Origin: Desulfurobacteriaceae bacterium
Lineage (GTDB): Bacteria; Aquificota; Aquificia; Desulfurobacteriales; Desulfurobacteriaceae
DNA length: 34,629 nt
Direction: 5' to 3'
Assembly (NCBI GenBank): GCA_027013575.1
Contig: JALWGN010000055.1
Span: forward strand, 1-34,629
In this document: piece by piece, positions 26,544 to 34,629 of the stretch
Layout: each line of letters opens with the position of its first letter
Position numbering within the stretch: the first letter of the stretch is position 1
Position numbers and translations under genes: made by a program
The notes under the pieces: model-generated
What the model was told of the DNA's origin: nothing
The model's input: the letters and a program-made list of their open reading frames with translations, nothing else
The model's database searches: none

Positions 26544-27488
26544 ATGGAAGCCTGGATTAAAGCTATATTTTTCCCCGGTTTTGTCTTTCTGCTGGTTGTG
26601 TTCCTCATGATTTTCTACCTTGAGAGGAAGATACTTGCAGACGTTCACCTGAGGACGGGACCTTACTACGTCGGTAAGTGGGGTCTTCTTCAGACTACTG
26701 CAGACGTCTTTAAGCTCCTTCAGAAGGAGTTTATTATCCAGAGAAGGGCAAACAAGCTCCTCTTCTCCCTCATTCCCTTCGTTGCCTTCCTTATGGTTGC
26801 AATGCTTATAGCCTTCATACCTTTTTCTGAACACAGTTTTATAGTCAGTACTAGCTTTGACCTGCTTATAGTTCTTGCTCTCGTTACAGGTATGCCTCCC
26901 GTCTTCTTCTACGCAGGCTGGGCTTCAAAGAGTAAGTACTCCTTTATCGGCGGTTTAAGGGTCGTTAACCAGATGATCTCAGGGGAGATCCCTCTGTGGC
27001 TCTCTGCCCTTGCTGCTGCTGTTTTCTACGGAACCCTCAACCACCTTCAGATAGTTCAGGAGAGCTCCTGGCTCGGCTTTATCATTCTCCTTCCCGCGTT
27101 CCTCATCTTTGTTACGGCAACTCTGATAGTTACAGACAGACCTCCCTTTGACATTCCCGAGGCCGAGCAGGAGATAGTTTACGGATTTCTTACAGAGTTT
27201 GGAGGTTTTAACTACGCCATTTTAGTTCTCTCCAAACTCGTTGAGCTGTTTGCGCTCTACTCTATTGCCGTTGTCCTCTTCCTCGGAGGGTTTAAAGGGC
27301 CTGTTCTTCCGGGTATCCTCTGGTTCTTCATAAAACTTGCCGGTCTCTACCTCTTCACTTTTGTCGTAAGGGCTTCAACGCCCCGTATAAGGATGGATCA
27401 GCTTCTGAGGTTCTGCTGGAAGGTTCTTACTCCTTTAGCCCTTCTGAACCTTGCTTTCATAATACTGGTTAAGATGTTTATCTCTTAG
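26544..27488 (+). CDS. nuoH: Complex I-type subunit H
   Basis: YLERKILADVHLRTGPYYVGKWGLLQTTADVFKLLQKE...DRPPFDIPEAEQEIVYGFLTEFGGFNYAI. Confidence 0.96.
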   Translation: MEAWIKAIFFPGFVFLLVVFLMIFYLERKILADVHLRTGPYYVGKWGLLQTTADVFKLLQKEFIIQRRANKLLFSLIPFVAFLMVAMLIAFIPFSEHSFIVSTSFDLLIVLALVTGMPPVFFYAGWASKSKYSFIGGLRVVNQMISGEIPLWLSALAAAVFYGTLNHLQIVQESSWLGFIILLPAFLIFVTATLIVTDRPPFDIPEAEQEIVYGFLTEFGGFNYAILVLSKLVELFALYSIAVVLFLGGFKGPVLPGILWFFIKLAGLYLFTFVVRASTPRIRMDQLLRFCWKVLTPLALLNLAFIILVKMFIS

Positions 27489-27501
27489 GGAGAGGTGTTG
27501 A

Positions 27502-28101
27502 ATGGAAGCGAAAGAGGCTCTTAAGATACCCATAGAGGCAACGAAGAAGGTTGTAAGAGTTACAAAGGCTCTGTTTGCTCCCAAGGCTACAGAGATCTGG
27601 TGGGACAAGGGGATAAGGAGGGAGCTCCACTACAGAGGAAAGCACATCATAAACGCGGAGCTTTGCATAGGCTGTTCAATGTGTGCAAGAGCCTGCCCCG
27701 TTAACTGTATAGACATGGTTCCTACCGGAGTTAAGAAGCCAAGAGCCGTTCCAAAGGTTAGAGCTAACGAGTGCATATTCTGCGGCCTGTGTGAGGATGC
27801 CTGCCCGACGAAACCTGAAAAGGCCATAAAGCTGACAGACCACTACTCAATGATTTTAGAGGACGTTACCTGGGACAAGCTTACAGAGTACATCTTTGAG
27901 CCTGAAAACCTTGAGGAAGCCCTTGAGAAGGCGAAGAAGATGGAGGAGCTCTTAGAGAAGAAAAAACAGGAAGCCCTGAAGAAGAAGCAGCAGGCTCAAC
28001 AGGCAAAGGCCAAAGCTGAGGCGGGTAAGGAGAAACCTTCGGCAGAGAAGAAGCCCCAGCAGGAAGGTAAACTCCAGAAAGAAACCAAAGGAGAGGAGTA
28101 A
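27502..28101 (+). CDS. nuoI: Complex I-type subunit I, 2[4Fe-4S], with long charged C-terminal tail
   Basis: CIGCSMCARACPVNCIDMV...CIFCGLCEDACPTKPEKAIKLTDHY; K/E/Q-rich tail. Confidence 0.95.
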   Translation: MEAKEALKIPIEATKKVVRVTKALFAPKATEIWWDKGIRRELHYRGKHIINAELCIGCSMCARACPVNCIDMVPTGVKKPRAVPKVRANECIFCGLCEDACPTKPEKAIKLTDHYSMILEDVTWDKLTEYIFEPENLEEALEKAKKMEELLEKKKQEALKKKQQAQQAKAKAEAGKEKPSAEKKPQQEGKLQKETKGEE

Positions 28102-28580
28102 TGGGGAACGTCTACTTCTGGATTATCTACGCCGTTATTATAGGAAGTGCGATAATAGCCCTTGAGGCAACTTCACTCCTCTGGGCGGCTGTCTCCTTTG
28201 TCGTTCTCCTTTCAGAAATTGCTCTCGTCTACTTTGGACTCAACATGCCGGTTCTTGGCGGTGTTCAGCTTGCCATCTACGCCGGTGGAGTAACGATTCT
28301 GGTTCTCTTTGCCATAATGATGATAGGGGAGAGCTACAAGAAACCCGGCGGAAAGGCCGTTAGAGCTATTGTTCTAAGCCTGATTCTTCTGATACTCGGA
28401 ACGCTCTTCTCCTTCCTCAGCGCTATAGATACTCTTCCGTTTAAAGCTTACTCTACCGCTTTCCTTGGAACGGTTTTCGTTGAGAAGTACTCGTTCTTTA
28501 CCATTGTTCTAGGCTTTATCGTTTCTGCTCTCCTTTACATGGCCAACGCAATTATTACGAAGAAGAGGGAGGCTAAGTAA
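28101..28580 (+). CDS. nuoJ: Complex I-type subunit J
   Basis: LVYFGLNMPVLGGVQLAIYAGGVTILVLFAIMMIGES. Confidence 0.94.
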   Translation: MGNVYFWIIYAVIIGSAIIALEATSLLWAAVSFVVLLSEIALVYFGLNMPVLGGVQLAIYAGGVTILVLFAIMMIGESYKKPGGKAVRAIVLSLILLILGTLFSFLSAIDTLPFKAYSTAFLGTVFVEKYSFFTIVLGFIVSALLYMANAIITKKREAK

Positions 28581-28888
28581 TGCTTCTTGAGGCTGATGTT
28601 CACGCTTATCTGTTCTTATCCTTCTCCCTCCTTGCAGTGGGGGTGTACGGTCTTCTCTCAAGGAGATCAGTTATCAGGATGCTCTTTGCCGTTGAGATGG
28701 TGATAAATGCGGCCAACCTGAACCTTGCCATCTTCTCAGCCCAGAGAAACGTTGACGGAGAGATCTTTGCCTTCTTCACAATAGGCCTTGCTGCCCTTGA
28801 GGCAGCCGTTGGACTTGCGATAGTTATCGTCTTCTACAAGCGCTTCGGAGAGGTTATTCCTTCAAAAATCAGGAACCTGAGGTGGTAG
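28580..28888 (+). CDS. nuoK: Complex I-type subunit K
   Basis: GVYGLLSRRSVIRMLFAVEMVINAANLNLAIF...FTIGLAALEAAVGLAIVIVFYKRFG. Confidence 0.95.
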   Translation: MLLEADVHAYLFLSFSLLAVGVYGLLSRRSVIRMLFAVEMVINAANLNLAIFSAQRNVDGEIFAFFTIGLAALEAAVGLAIVIVFYKRFGEVIPSKIRNLRW

Positions 28889-28889
28889 G

Positions 28890-30728
28890 ATGGAGAAGCT
28901 GGTCTTTTTAACCTACTTAACGATAGGGATCTTCTTTGCAGGAAGTATCCTCGCATTCCTTGTTGGTAAGTTCACCCAGAGGTGGAACTCCTTCTGGGTT
29001 GCAGCTTTCACCGGACTTGCAGGGTTTCTCCTTACCTGCTTCATTGCACTGAACCTGGGAGAGCACCCTGTAGTTCATAAGTTCAACTGGTTCACCTTCG
29101 GTTCCTTTAAAGTCCCTCTCGGAATTTACGTTGATAGCCTTGCCGTAGTTATGGCGCTGATTGCTACAGGAATTGGTTTTCTGGACATCGTCTTCTCAAA
29201 AGGTTACATGGAAGACGACGAGTCTCCCCACAGGTACTACTTTGAGAAGCTCTTCTTCATCGGCTCTATGGTGGGTCTCGTTTTCGTCAGCAACCTTGTG
29301 GGCCTTTACATATTCTGGGAAGGCGTGGGTCTGTGTTCCTACCTCCTTATTGGCTACTGGTACTGGAAGAAGAGTGCTGCTGAGGCAGCGCTGAAGGCCT
29401 TTGTTATGACCCGTTTCGGCGACGTCTTTATGCTTGCCGGAATAATTGTTGCCTGGGTTCTCCTTGGAACTATAAACTTCCAGGAGCTCAACGCCCTTGC
29501 TCTTGCAGGAGCCTTCTCTGTTAAGCTGGGTCTCATTATCTCCGTACTCATATTTATCGGTGCTGTTGGTAAGTCTGCCCAGTTTCCACTCTTCCCGTGG
29601 CTTCTTGACGCTATGGAGGGTCCTACAACGGTTTCTGCTCTTATTCACGCGGCTACAATGGTTAACGCAGGTGTTTACCTCGTTGCGAGGATGTTCCCCT
29701 TCTTTGACTACTCCCACGCCCTTATAGTTGTTGGTTTCGTTGGAGCTCTCTCCGCCTTCATCGCAGCTACGGGAGCTCTCGCCCACACAGAGATTAAGAA
29801 GATTCTGGCCTTCTCAACCATGGAGCACCTTGCCTTAATGTTCGTTGCCCTCGGTGTCGGTTCAGCCGCTGCAGGTATCTTCCACCTTATGAACCACGCA
29901 ATCTTCAAGGCTCTCCTCTTCCTTGCTGCAGGTGCCGTAATCCACATGGCTCACCACCAGAAAGACGCCTTCAAACTGGGAGGTCTTTACAGGTACATGC
30001 CTCAAACTGCACTTCTCTTCCTCGTCGGTATTCTTGCGCTTGCAGGTGTTCCGCCCTTTAACGGTTTCTTCAGTAAAGACTGGATACTTGCAGCAACTTA
30101 CGCCTACGGTAACCCGATAATCTTCGGCTTAACGTTCGTTGCCGCTGTTCTCTGTATAGCTTACGGATTCAGGCTCTGGTTCGTCGTCTTTACAGGCGAG
30201 CCTTCTGAATACTCCAAGAAGGCCAAAGAGGCCTACCCTGTTATGCTCGTTCCTATGTACGTTCTTGCCGTGCTTACGGTAGTTATTCCTTTCTTTAAGG
30301 AGAAGATTATCCACTTCCTCTTTGGAGAGGTTCACGAACCTTTCTTTATCAACCTCCTGGTGGCAACCCTCACAGTTATGTTTATCCTCTTTGGAATCGT
30401 CTTCCTCATCTACTACAAGAGGGTTATCAGTACTGCCAAGTTCCTTGCCCATCCGCTGGGCAGGGGAATAAACGACTTCCTCTACAACGGCTGGTACGTT
30501 GATGCCGCTATAAAGTGGCTCTGTCGCCACGTCTTCTACGGCTCAATAGCTAAAGCAATAGAGTGGGTTGATATCCACGTTGTTGACGGAGCGGTTAACG
30601 GTACTGCAAAGCTCTCTCTTGCCTGCTGGGACAGGTGCAGGAAGATGCAGACCGGAGACGTTATAGACTACCTTACCTACTTTGTTGCCGGCGTTTTAGT
30701 ACTTACACTGATTATTCTCTTTGTTTAG
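28890..30728 (+). CDS. nuoL: Complex I-type subunit L (Mrp-like antiporter module)
   Basis: FWEGVGLCSYLLIGYWYWKKSAAEAALKAFVMTRFGDVFML...GAVGKSAQFPLFPWLLDAMEGPTTVSALIHAATMVNAGVYLVAR. Confidence 0.97.
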   Translation: MEKLVFLTYLTIGIFFAGSILAFLVGKFTQRWNSFWVAAFTGLAGFLLTCFIALNLGEHPVVHKFNWFTFGSFKVPLGIYVDSLAVVMALIATGIGFLDIVFSKGYMEDDESPHRYYFEKLFFIGSMVGLVFVSNLVGLYIFWEGVGLCSYLLIGYWYWKKSAAEAALKAFVMTRFGDVFMLAGIIVAWVLLGTINFQELNALALAGAFSVKLGLIISVLIFIGAVGKSAQFPLFPWLLDAMEGPTTVSALIHAATMVNAGVYLVARMFPFFDYSHALIVVGFVGALSAFIAATGALAHTEIKKILAFSTMEHLALMFVALGVGSAAAGIFHLMNHAIFKALLFLAAGAVIHMAHHQKDAFKLGGLYRYMPQTALLFLVGILALAGVPPFNGFFSKDWILAATYAYGNPIIFGLTFVAAVLCIAYGFRLWFVVFTGEPSEYSKKAKEAYPVMLVPMYVLAVLTVVIPFFKEKIIHFLFGEVHEPFFINLLVATLTVMFILFGIVFLIYYKRVISTAKFLAHPLGRGINDFLYNGWYVDAAIKWLCRHVFYGSIAKAIEWVDIHVVDGAVNGTAKLSLACWDRCRKMQTGDVIDYLTYFVAGVLVLTLIILFV

Positions 30729-30737
30729 GAGGAGTGG

Positions 30738-32183
30738 ATGGTTCTGCTGAGTATGATTCTGCTCCCTGTTCTGGTTGCACCGTTTGCCTGGATAGGTGAG
30801 AAGGTTAACAGGGACTTTCCGAAATACCTCTCTCTTGCCGTCGGTATTTTCCTTGCGTTCTGTACGGCATACCTCATTGTTAAGTACCCGGGGAACGGGT
30901 TTGCGTTTGAGGAGTTCTACAGGATTTACCCGCCGTTTGACTTCAACCTCCACCTTGCCGTTGACGGCATATCGCTGGTTCTCCTTGCCATTGTTGCGTT
31001 CCTTGCTATAACGGTTACCCTCTCCTCATGGCACGTTGAGAGACCGGGAGCTTACTTCTTCCTTATTCTTATCTTCCTTGGCCCCATGGTAGGTGTTTTC
31101 GTCTCTCTGAACCTGCTCTGGTTCTTTATCTTCTGGGAGTTTACCCTTGTTCCCATGTTCTTCCACATCGGTATATGGGGTGCTGAGAACAGGATATACG
31201 CTGCTATGAAGTTCTTTATCTATACACACCTTGCAAGTATCTTCCTCCTTTTAGGAATTATCGTTCTCTACCTCTCTACCCACACCTTTGAGTTTGGAAA
31301 GATCTTAAACATTCACCTTGATCCTTCAGTTGCCAAGCTGGTCTGGATACTGATGTTTATCGGTTTTGCCGTTAAGATGCCCGTTGTTCCGTTCCACACC
31401 TGGCTTCCGGATGCCCACGTTCAGGCTCCGTCTCCCATCTCCGTTTTCCTTGCAGGACTTCTCCTGAAGATGGGTGCCTACGGTCTTTTAAGGTGGGAGA
31501 TTTTCCTCTTTCCACAGACCAGTAAGTTCTTTGCTCCTCTTATGGCTTTTATTGCAGTTCTTACGATTTTCTACGCAGGTTTCAGAGCTCTGGCAGAAGA
31601 CCACATCAAGAGAATGGTTGCCTACTCCAGTATTAACCACATGGGGTTTGTCCTTCTTGGTCTTTCTGCTCTTACCGCTGCCGGTATCTCTGCTGCCGTT
31701 TACGAGATGGTGGGACACGCCCTCGTAATCTCTCTCCTTTTTATGATTGCAGGTTACATTCACCACAAAACCCACACTTGGTACATCTCTGAGCTCGGCG
31801 GAATTATGAAGAAGATTCCAGGACTTATGACGATGTTTGTTATAGGCGTTCTTGCAGCTGTTGGCCTTCCCGGAACTGCAGGTTTTGTCGGCGAGCTTAC
31901 CGTTATGCTTGCAGCCTTTGACTACTACGGCTGGATTATGGTTATCGTTCCCCTTGCCAGTGCTCTCGGTGCAGGGTTCTTTATGTGGATGCTCCAGAGA
32001 GCTGTTTTTGGACCTCTGAGGGAGGAGTTTAAGAACCTTGCTACGCTGAAGGAGCTCCCCCTCGTAGAGAACATTCCACTTGCCATGTACATTGCAGCTT
32101 TCATAATAGTCGGTATTGTTCCGGCAGTTGTCTTTAACCTTTATAACCCTGTTATCAATACCTTTGCACAACTCTTTCAGTAG
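30738..32183 (+). CDS. nuoM: Complex I-type subunit M
   Basis: FFIFWEFTLVPMFFHIGIWG...GFAVKMPVVPFHTWLPDAHVQAPSPISVFLAGLLLKMGAYGLLRW. Confidence 0.97.
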   Translation: MVLLSMILLPVLVAPFAWIGEKVNRDFPKYLSLAVGIFLAFCTAYLIVKYPGNGFAFEEFYRIYPPFDFNLHLAVDGISLVLLAIVAFLAITVTLSSWHVERPGAYFFLILIFLGPMVGVFVSLNLLWFFIFWEFTLVPMFFHIGIWGAENRIYAAMKFFIYTHLASIFLLLGIIVLYLSTHTFEFGKILNIHLDPSVAKLVWILMFIGFAVKMPVVPFHTWLPDAHVQAPSPISVFLAGLLLKMGAYGLLRWEIFLFPQTSKFFAPLMAFIAVLTIFYAGFRALAEDHIKRMVAYSSINHMGFVLLGLSALTAAGISAAVYEMVGHALVISLLFMIAGYIHHKTHTWYISELGGIMKKIPGLMTMFVIGVLAAVGLPGTAGFVGELTVMLAAFDYYGWIMVIVPLASALGAGFFMWMLQRAVFGPLREEFKNLATLKELPLVENIPLAMYIAAFIIVGIVPAVVFNLYNPVINTFAQLFQ

Positions 32184-32193
32184 GGGGTAGCCG

Positions 32194-33609
32194 GTGAACA
32201 TTAACTACTTAGCAGCAACAATGGTTTTAGCCTTAACGGGAGCCTTTCTTCCCGTTATTAACAGGCTTTTCAGGATATCGGGGATACAGGGAGCTCTCAT
32301 CTCCTCTATAGGTTACATTGTTTCTCTCTTCCTCGTTCTCATCTCGGGGGAGGGAAGGAGCGTTCTGAAGGGATTTTTCACCACTGATCCGGTCTCCATT
32401 CTGGTGGGAGCTCTCGTTTTGGTCTCCTCCTGGATGGTTATGCTGGTTGTCTACTGGATTACAGAGAAGGATAAGTTCGTAAACGAGCTTATCTCGGCGC
32501 TTATGATATCTACCGCCGGAGCTCTCCTCCTCATCAGCGCCAACAACTTTATCTCCCTTATTATTGCAATGGAACTGATGACGATGCCCACCTACCTGAT
32601 GGTTCTCTTTGCCTTTGACGACAAGTCTTTTGAGGCAGGCGTTAAGTACTTCTTCAACGGAGCTCTGGCAGTTGGCTTTATGCTCTTTGGAATATCTCTC
32701 CTCTACGGAATGACCGGCAGCTTTGACTTTTCCGCTCTTGTTAAGAACCTCTTTTCAGACCCTCTGGTTGCCCTTGCAGCCGTCTTTATCTTTGCAGGTT
32801 TTGGCTTCAAAATTACGGCGTTTCCCTTCCACTTCTGGGGGCCTGACGTTTACGATGGGACCTGCCCCGGCGTTGCAGCTCTCCTTACAGGTATCTCAAA
32901 GAGTGCTGCCTTTATAGGTCTTATGAGGGTCGTTTACGAGGCTATTCCGGTTATTGCAGGCCACTTCCCCCTCATACTGGCGATTATCGCAGCACTCACT
33001 ATGACTGTAGGTAACCTTTTAGCCCTTGCCCAGAAGAGGGTTTCAAGGATTCTTGCCTACTCCTCCGTTGCCCACGCCGGCTACACGCTTGTAGCCTTTG
33101 CAGCTCTTTCTGTTCCACTGAGCGTTACAGGTATCATCTACCACTCCGTTGCCTACGTCTTTATGAAAACGGCGGCCTTCCTCTGCTTTGCAGTTCTCCT
33201 GTTCGTCTGGGGTGCGAGGACAATGGACGACTACAAAGGCCTTGGAAGGAGGGAGCCGCTGCTTGGAGCTCTCTTCCTCATCTTCCTCCTCTCACTTGCA
33301 GGTGTTCCGCCTATGGCAGGCTTTATCAGTAAGGTCTTTGTCTTTACGGCTGCCGTTGATGCAGGAATGACATGGCTGGCACTTATAGGTCTTCTCAACA
33401 GTGCCTTCTCGGTTGCCTACTACATCTGGATAGCAAAACAGATGTACCTTGAGGAGCCTACGCTTGAGAAGCCGATAAACGACTCACCGAACAAGAACTG
33501 GATACTCCTTCCACTTGCCGTTATGGCAGTTCTCCTCATACTCTTCGGTATCTGGATCAACCCCGTTGTTGACGCTTCTGCCGTTTACGCTGCAAAGGTT
33601 GGGTTTTAA
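32194..33609 (+). CDS. nuoN: Complex I-type subunit N
   Basis: ISLIIAMELMTMPTYLMVLFA...AGFGFKITAFPFHFWGPDVYDGTCPGVAALLTGISKSAAF; GTG start. Confidence 0.96.
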   Translation: MNINYLAATMVLALTGAFLPVINRLFRISGIQGALISSIGYIVSLFLVLISGEGRSVLKGFFTTDPVSILVGALVLVSSWMVMLVVYWITEKDKFVNELISALMISTAGALLLISANNFISLIIAMELMTMPTYLMVLFAFDDKSFEAGVKYFFNGALAVGFMLFGISLLYGMTGSFDFSALVKNLFSDPLVALAAVFIFAGFGFKITAFPFHFWGPDVYDGTCPGVAALLTGISKSAAFIGLMRVVYEAIPVIAGHFPLILAIIAALTMTVGNLLALAQKRVSRILAYSSVAHAGYTLVAFAALSVPLSVTGIIYHSVAYVFMKTAAFLCFAVLLFVWGARTMDDYKGLGRREPLLGALFLIFLLSLAGVPPMAGFISKVFVFTAAVDAGMTWLALIGLLNSAFSVAYYIWIAKQMYLEEPTLEKPINDSPNKNWILLPLAVMAVLLILFGIWINPVVDASAVYAAKVGF

Positions 33610-33613
33610 CTTT

Positions 33614-33638
33614 AAAGGGGTGGAGCTCCGCCCCTTTT
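33614..33638 (+). terminator. Rho-independent terminator after nuoN
   Basis: AAAGGGGTGG-AGCT-CCGCCCCTTT-T (one T-G pair). Confidence 0.8.
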
Positions 33639-33689
33639 AACTCCCATCGTTTATAATTCCCCAAACTCTTTGAAGAACAAGGAGAGAGT

Positions 33690-34629
33690 GTGCTTGTAAG
33701 GGACATTTACCGGTTGCCTGTGGGAGCTCCCTTCTCAGGGTACTTCGTAATTGAGCACGTAGAGATAAGAAAACACAGAACAGGAGAGCCCTTCTTACGG
33801 CTCGTTCTCTCAGACAAAACCGGAACCTTTCAGGCACTCTGGTGGAAACCCCCAAAAGACGCCGACTTAACAGTTTTCAAAAAAGGAGACGTAGTCTTTG
33901 TAGAGGGACACGTTGAGTACTTCAACGGAAACCTCCAGCCCAAACTTACCCAGATAAGGGTCGCCCGGGAAGGGGAGTACGACCCTAAAAAGTTCATCTG
34001 TGAAAGCAGATTCCCCGTTGAGGAGCAGTTTACACAGCTTTTAGAGCTGATAGAGTCCATAAACAACCCTTTTCTTAAAAAGCTCCTTGAGAGCTTTTTC
34101 TACGACGACCAGTTCGTTGAGGAATTCCTGAGAGCTCCTGCCGGCAAAACTATTCACCACGCCTGTATAGGTGGTCTATTGGAGCACACCCTGGGAGTTG
34201 CCGAAATCTGTGAAACTGTGGCTAAACGATACAAAAGCATAGACAGAGACCTCCTTATAACGGCAGCAATCCTCCACGACGTAGGAAAAGTTCACGAGTA
34301 CAGCGTAGAGACCGCAATAGACAGGACGGACGAGGGGATACTTTTAGGCCACCTCTACATGGGGTGTGAAATGGTTGCCTTTAAAATAGCCGAAATAGAG
34401 GGTTTCCCGAAGGAGCTCAAAACAAAACTCATCCACTGCATACTTGCCCACCACGGCCAGTACGAGCACGGCTCACCTAAGAAGCCCAAAACCCTTGAGG
34501 CCGTTGCTCTTGCTTACGCCGACGCTTTAGACTCTAAAGTGAAGGGCTTTGAAGAGTTTATAGAGAGAGAGCTGGGAGGGGAGAGAGGCTGGACAAAACG
34601 CCACTTTGCCTACGAGGTTCCGATATTCT
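33690..34629 (+). CDS. YhaM-like 3'-5' exoribonuclease family protein: N-terminal OB fold plus HD domain (3'-truncated by window)
   Basis: Manual translation from GTG 33690 open to the edge: LVRDIYRLPVGAPFSGYFVIEHVEIRKHRTGEPFLRLVLSDKTGTFQALWW...TIHHACIGGLLEHTLGVAEICE...LITAAILHDVGKVHEY...HCILAHHGQYEHGSPKKPKTLEAVALAYADALDSK; absent from the supplied ORF track. Confidence 0.9.
   Translation, partial: MLVRDIYRLPVGAPFSGYFVIEHVEIRKHRTGEPFLRLVLSDKTGTFQALWWKPPKDADLTVFKKGDVVFVEGHVEYFNGNLQPKLTQIRVAREGEYDPKKFICESRFPVEEQFTQLLELIESINNPFLKKLLESFFYDDQFVEEFLRAPAGKTIHHACIGGLLEHTLGVAEICETVAKRYKSIDRDLLITAAILHDVGKVHEYSVETAIDRTDEGILLGHLYMGCEMVAFKIAEIEGFPKELKTKLIHCILAHHGQYEHGSPKKPKTLEAVALAYADALDSKVKGFEEFIERELGGERGWTKRHFAYEVPIF

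Noticed and set aside
31488-32201. 237-aa minus-strand ORF opposite nuoM
   Set aside because: Long only because of codon bias in nuoM; Lys/Asn/His-rich, no recognisable fold or start signal.

Overview
The window appears to be a chromosomal segment from a thermophilic, Aquificota-like bacterium. A Desulfurobacteriaceae-type origin is an inference from gene content and style, not tested. From left to right it contains: a ribosome/translation cluster (rpsB 5'-truncated, tsf, pyrH, frr, 2[4Fe-4S] ferredoxin); a tandem HD/HD-GYP protein; pyrF, hom and a class I aminotransferase on the minus strand; a cobalamin riboswitch driving a B12-type uptake operon (binding protein, permease, ATPase, TonB-dependent receptor); an NDUFA9-like epimerase and a CitE/HpcH-like aldolase; a LysR regulator and a small membrane protein; a cold-shock protein and DEAD-box helicase pair with elaborate non-coding leaders; accA and dnaE; pstCAB without pstS or phoU; an 11-gene complex I operon (nuoA-D, H-N) without nuoEFG; and a YhaM-like OB/HD nuclease that runs off the right edge and is absent from the ORF track. 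The most interesting signals are: (1) NuoD/NuoB that look intermediate between complex I and group 4 [NiFe] hydrogenases, with CxxC-to-CxxD at both ancestral metal-ligand positions and loss of the usual quinone-site His/Tyr; (2) 11-bp phased TTWACA arrays upstream of both pstC and nuoA, suggesting a shared OmpR/PhoB-type regulator; (3) a 5'-leader terminator with a competing antiterminator upstream of the cold-shock gene, whose loop is perfectly complementary to the next hairpin before the DEAD-box helicase gene; (4) strong over-abundance of the palindrome GAGCTC/GGAGCTCC in all reading frames. All alignments and counts were done by eye, with no searches run.
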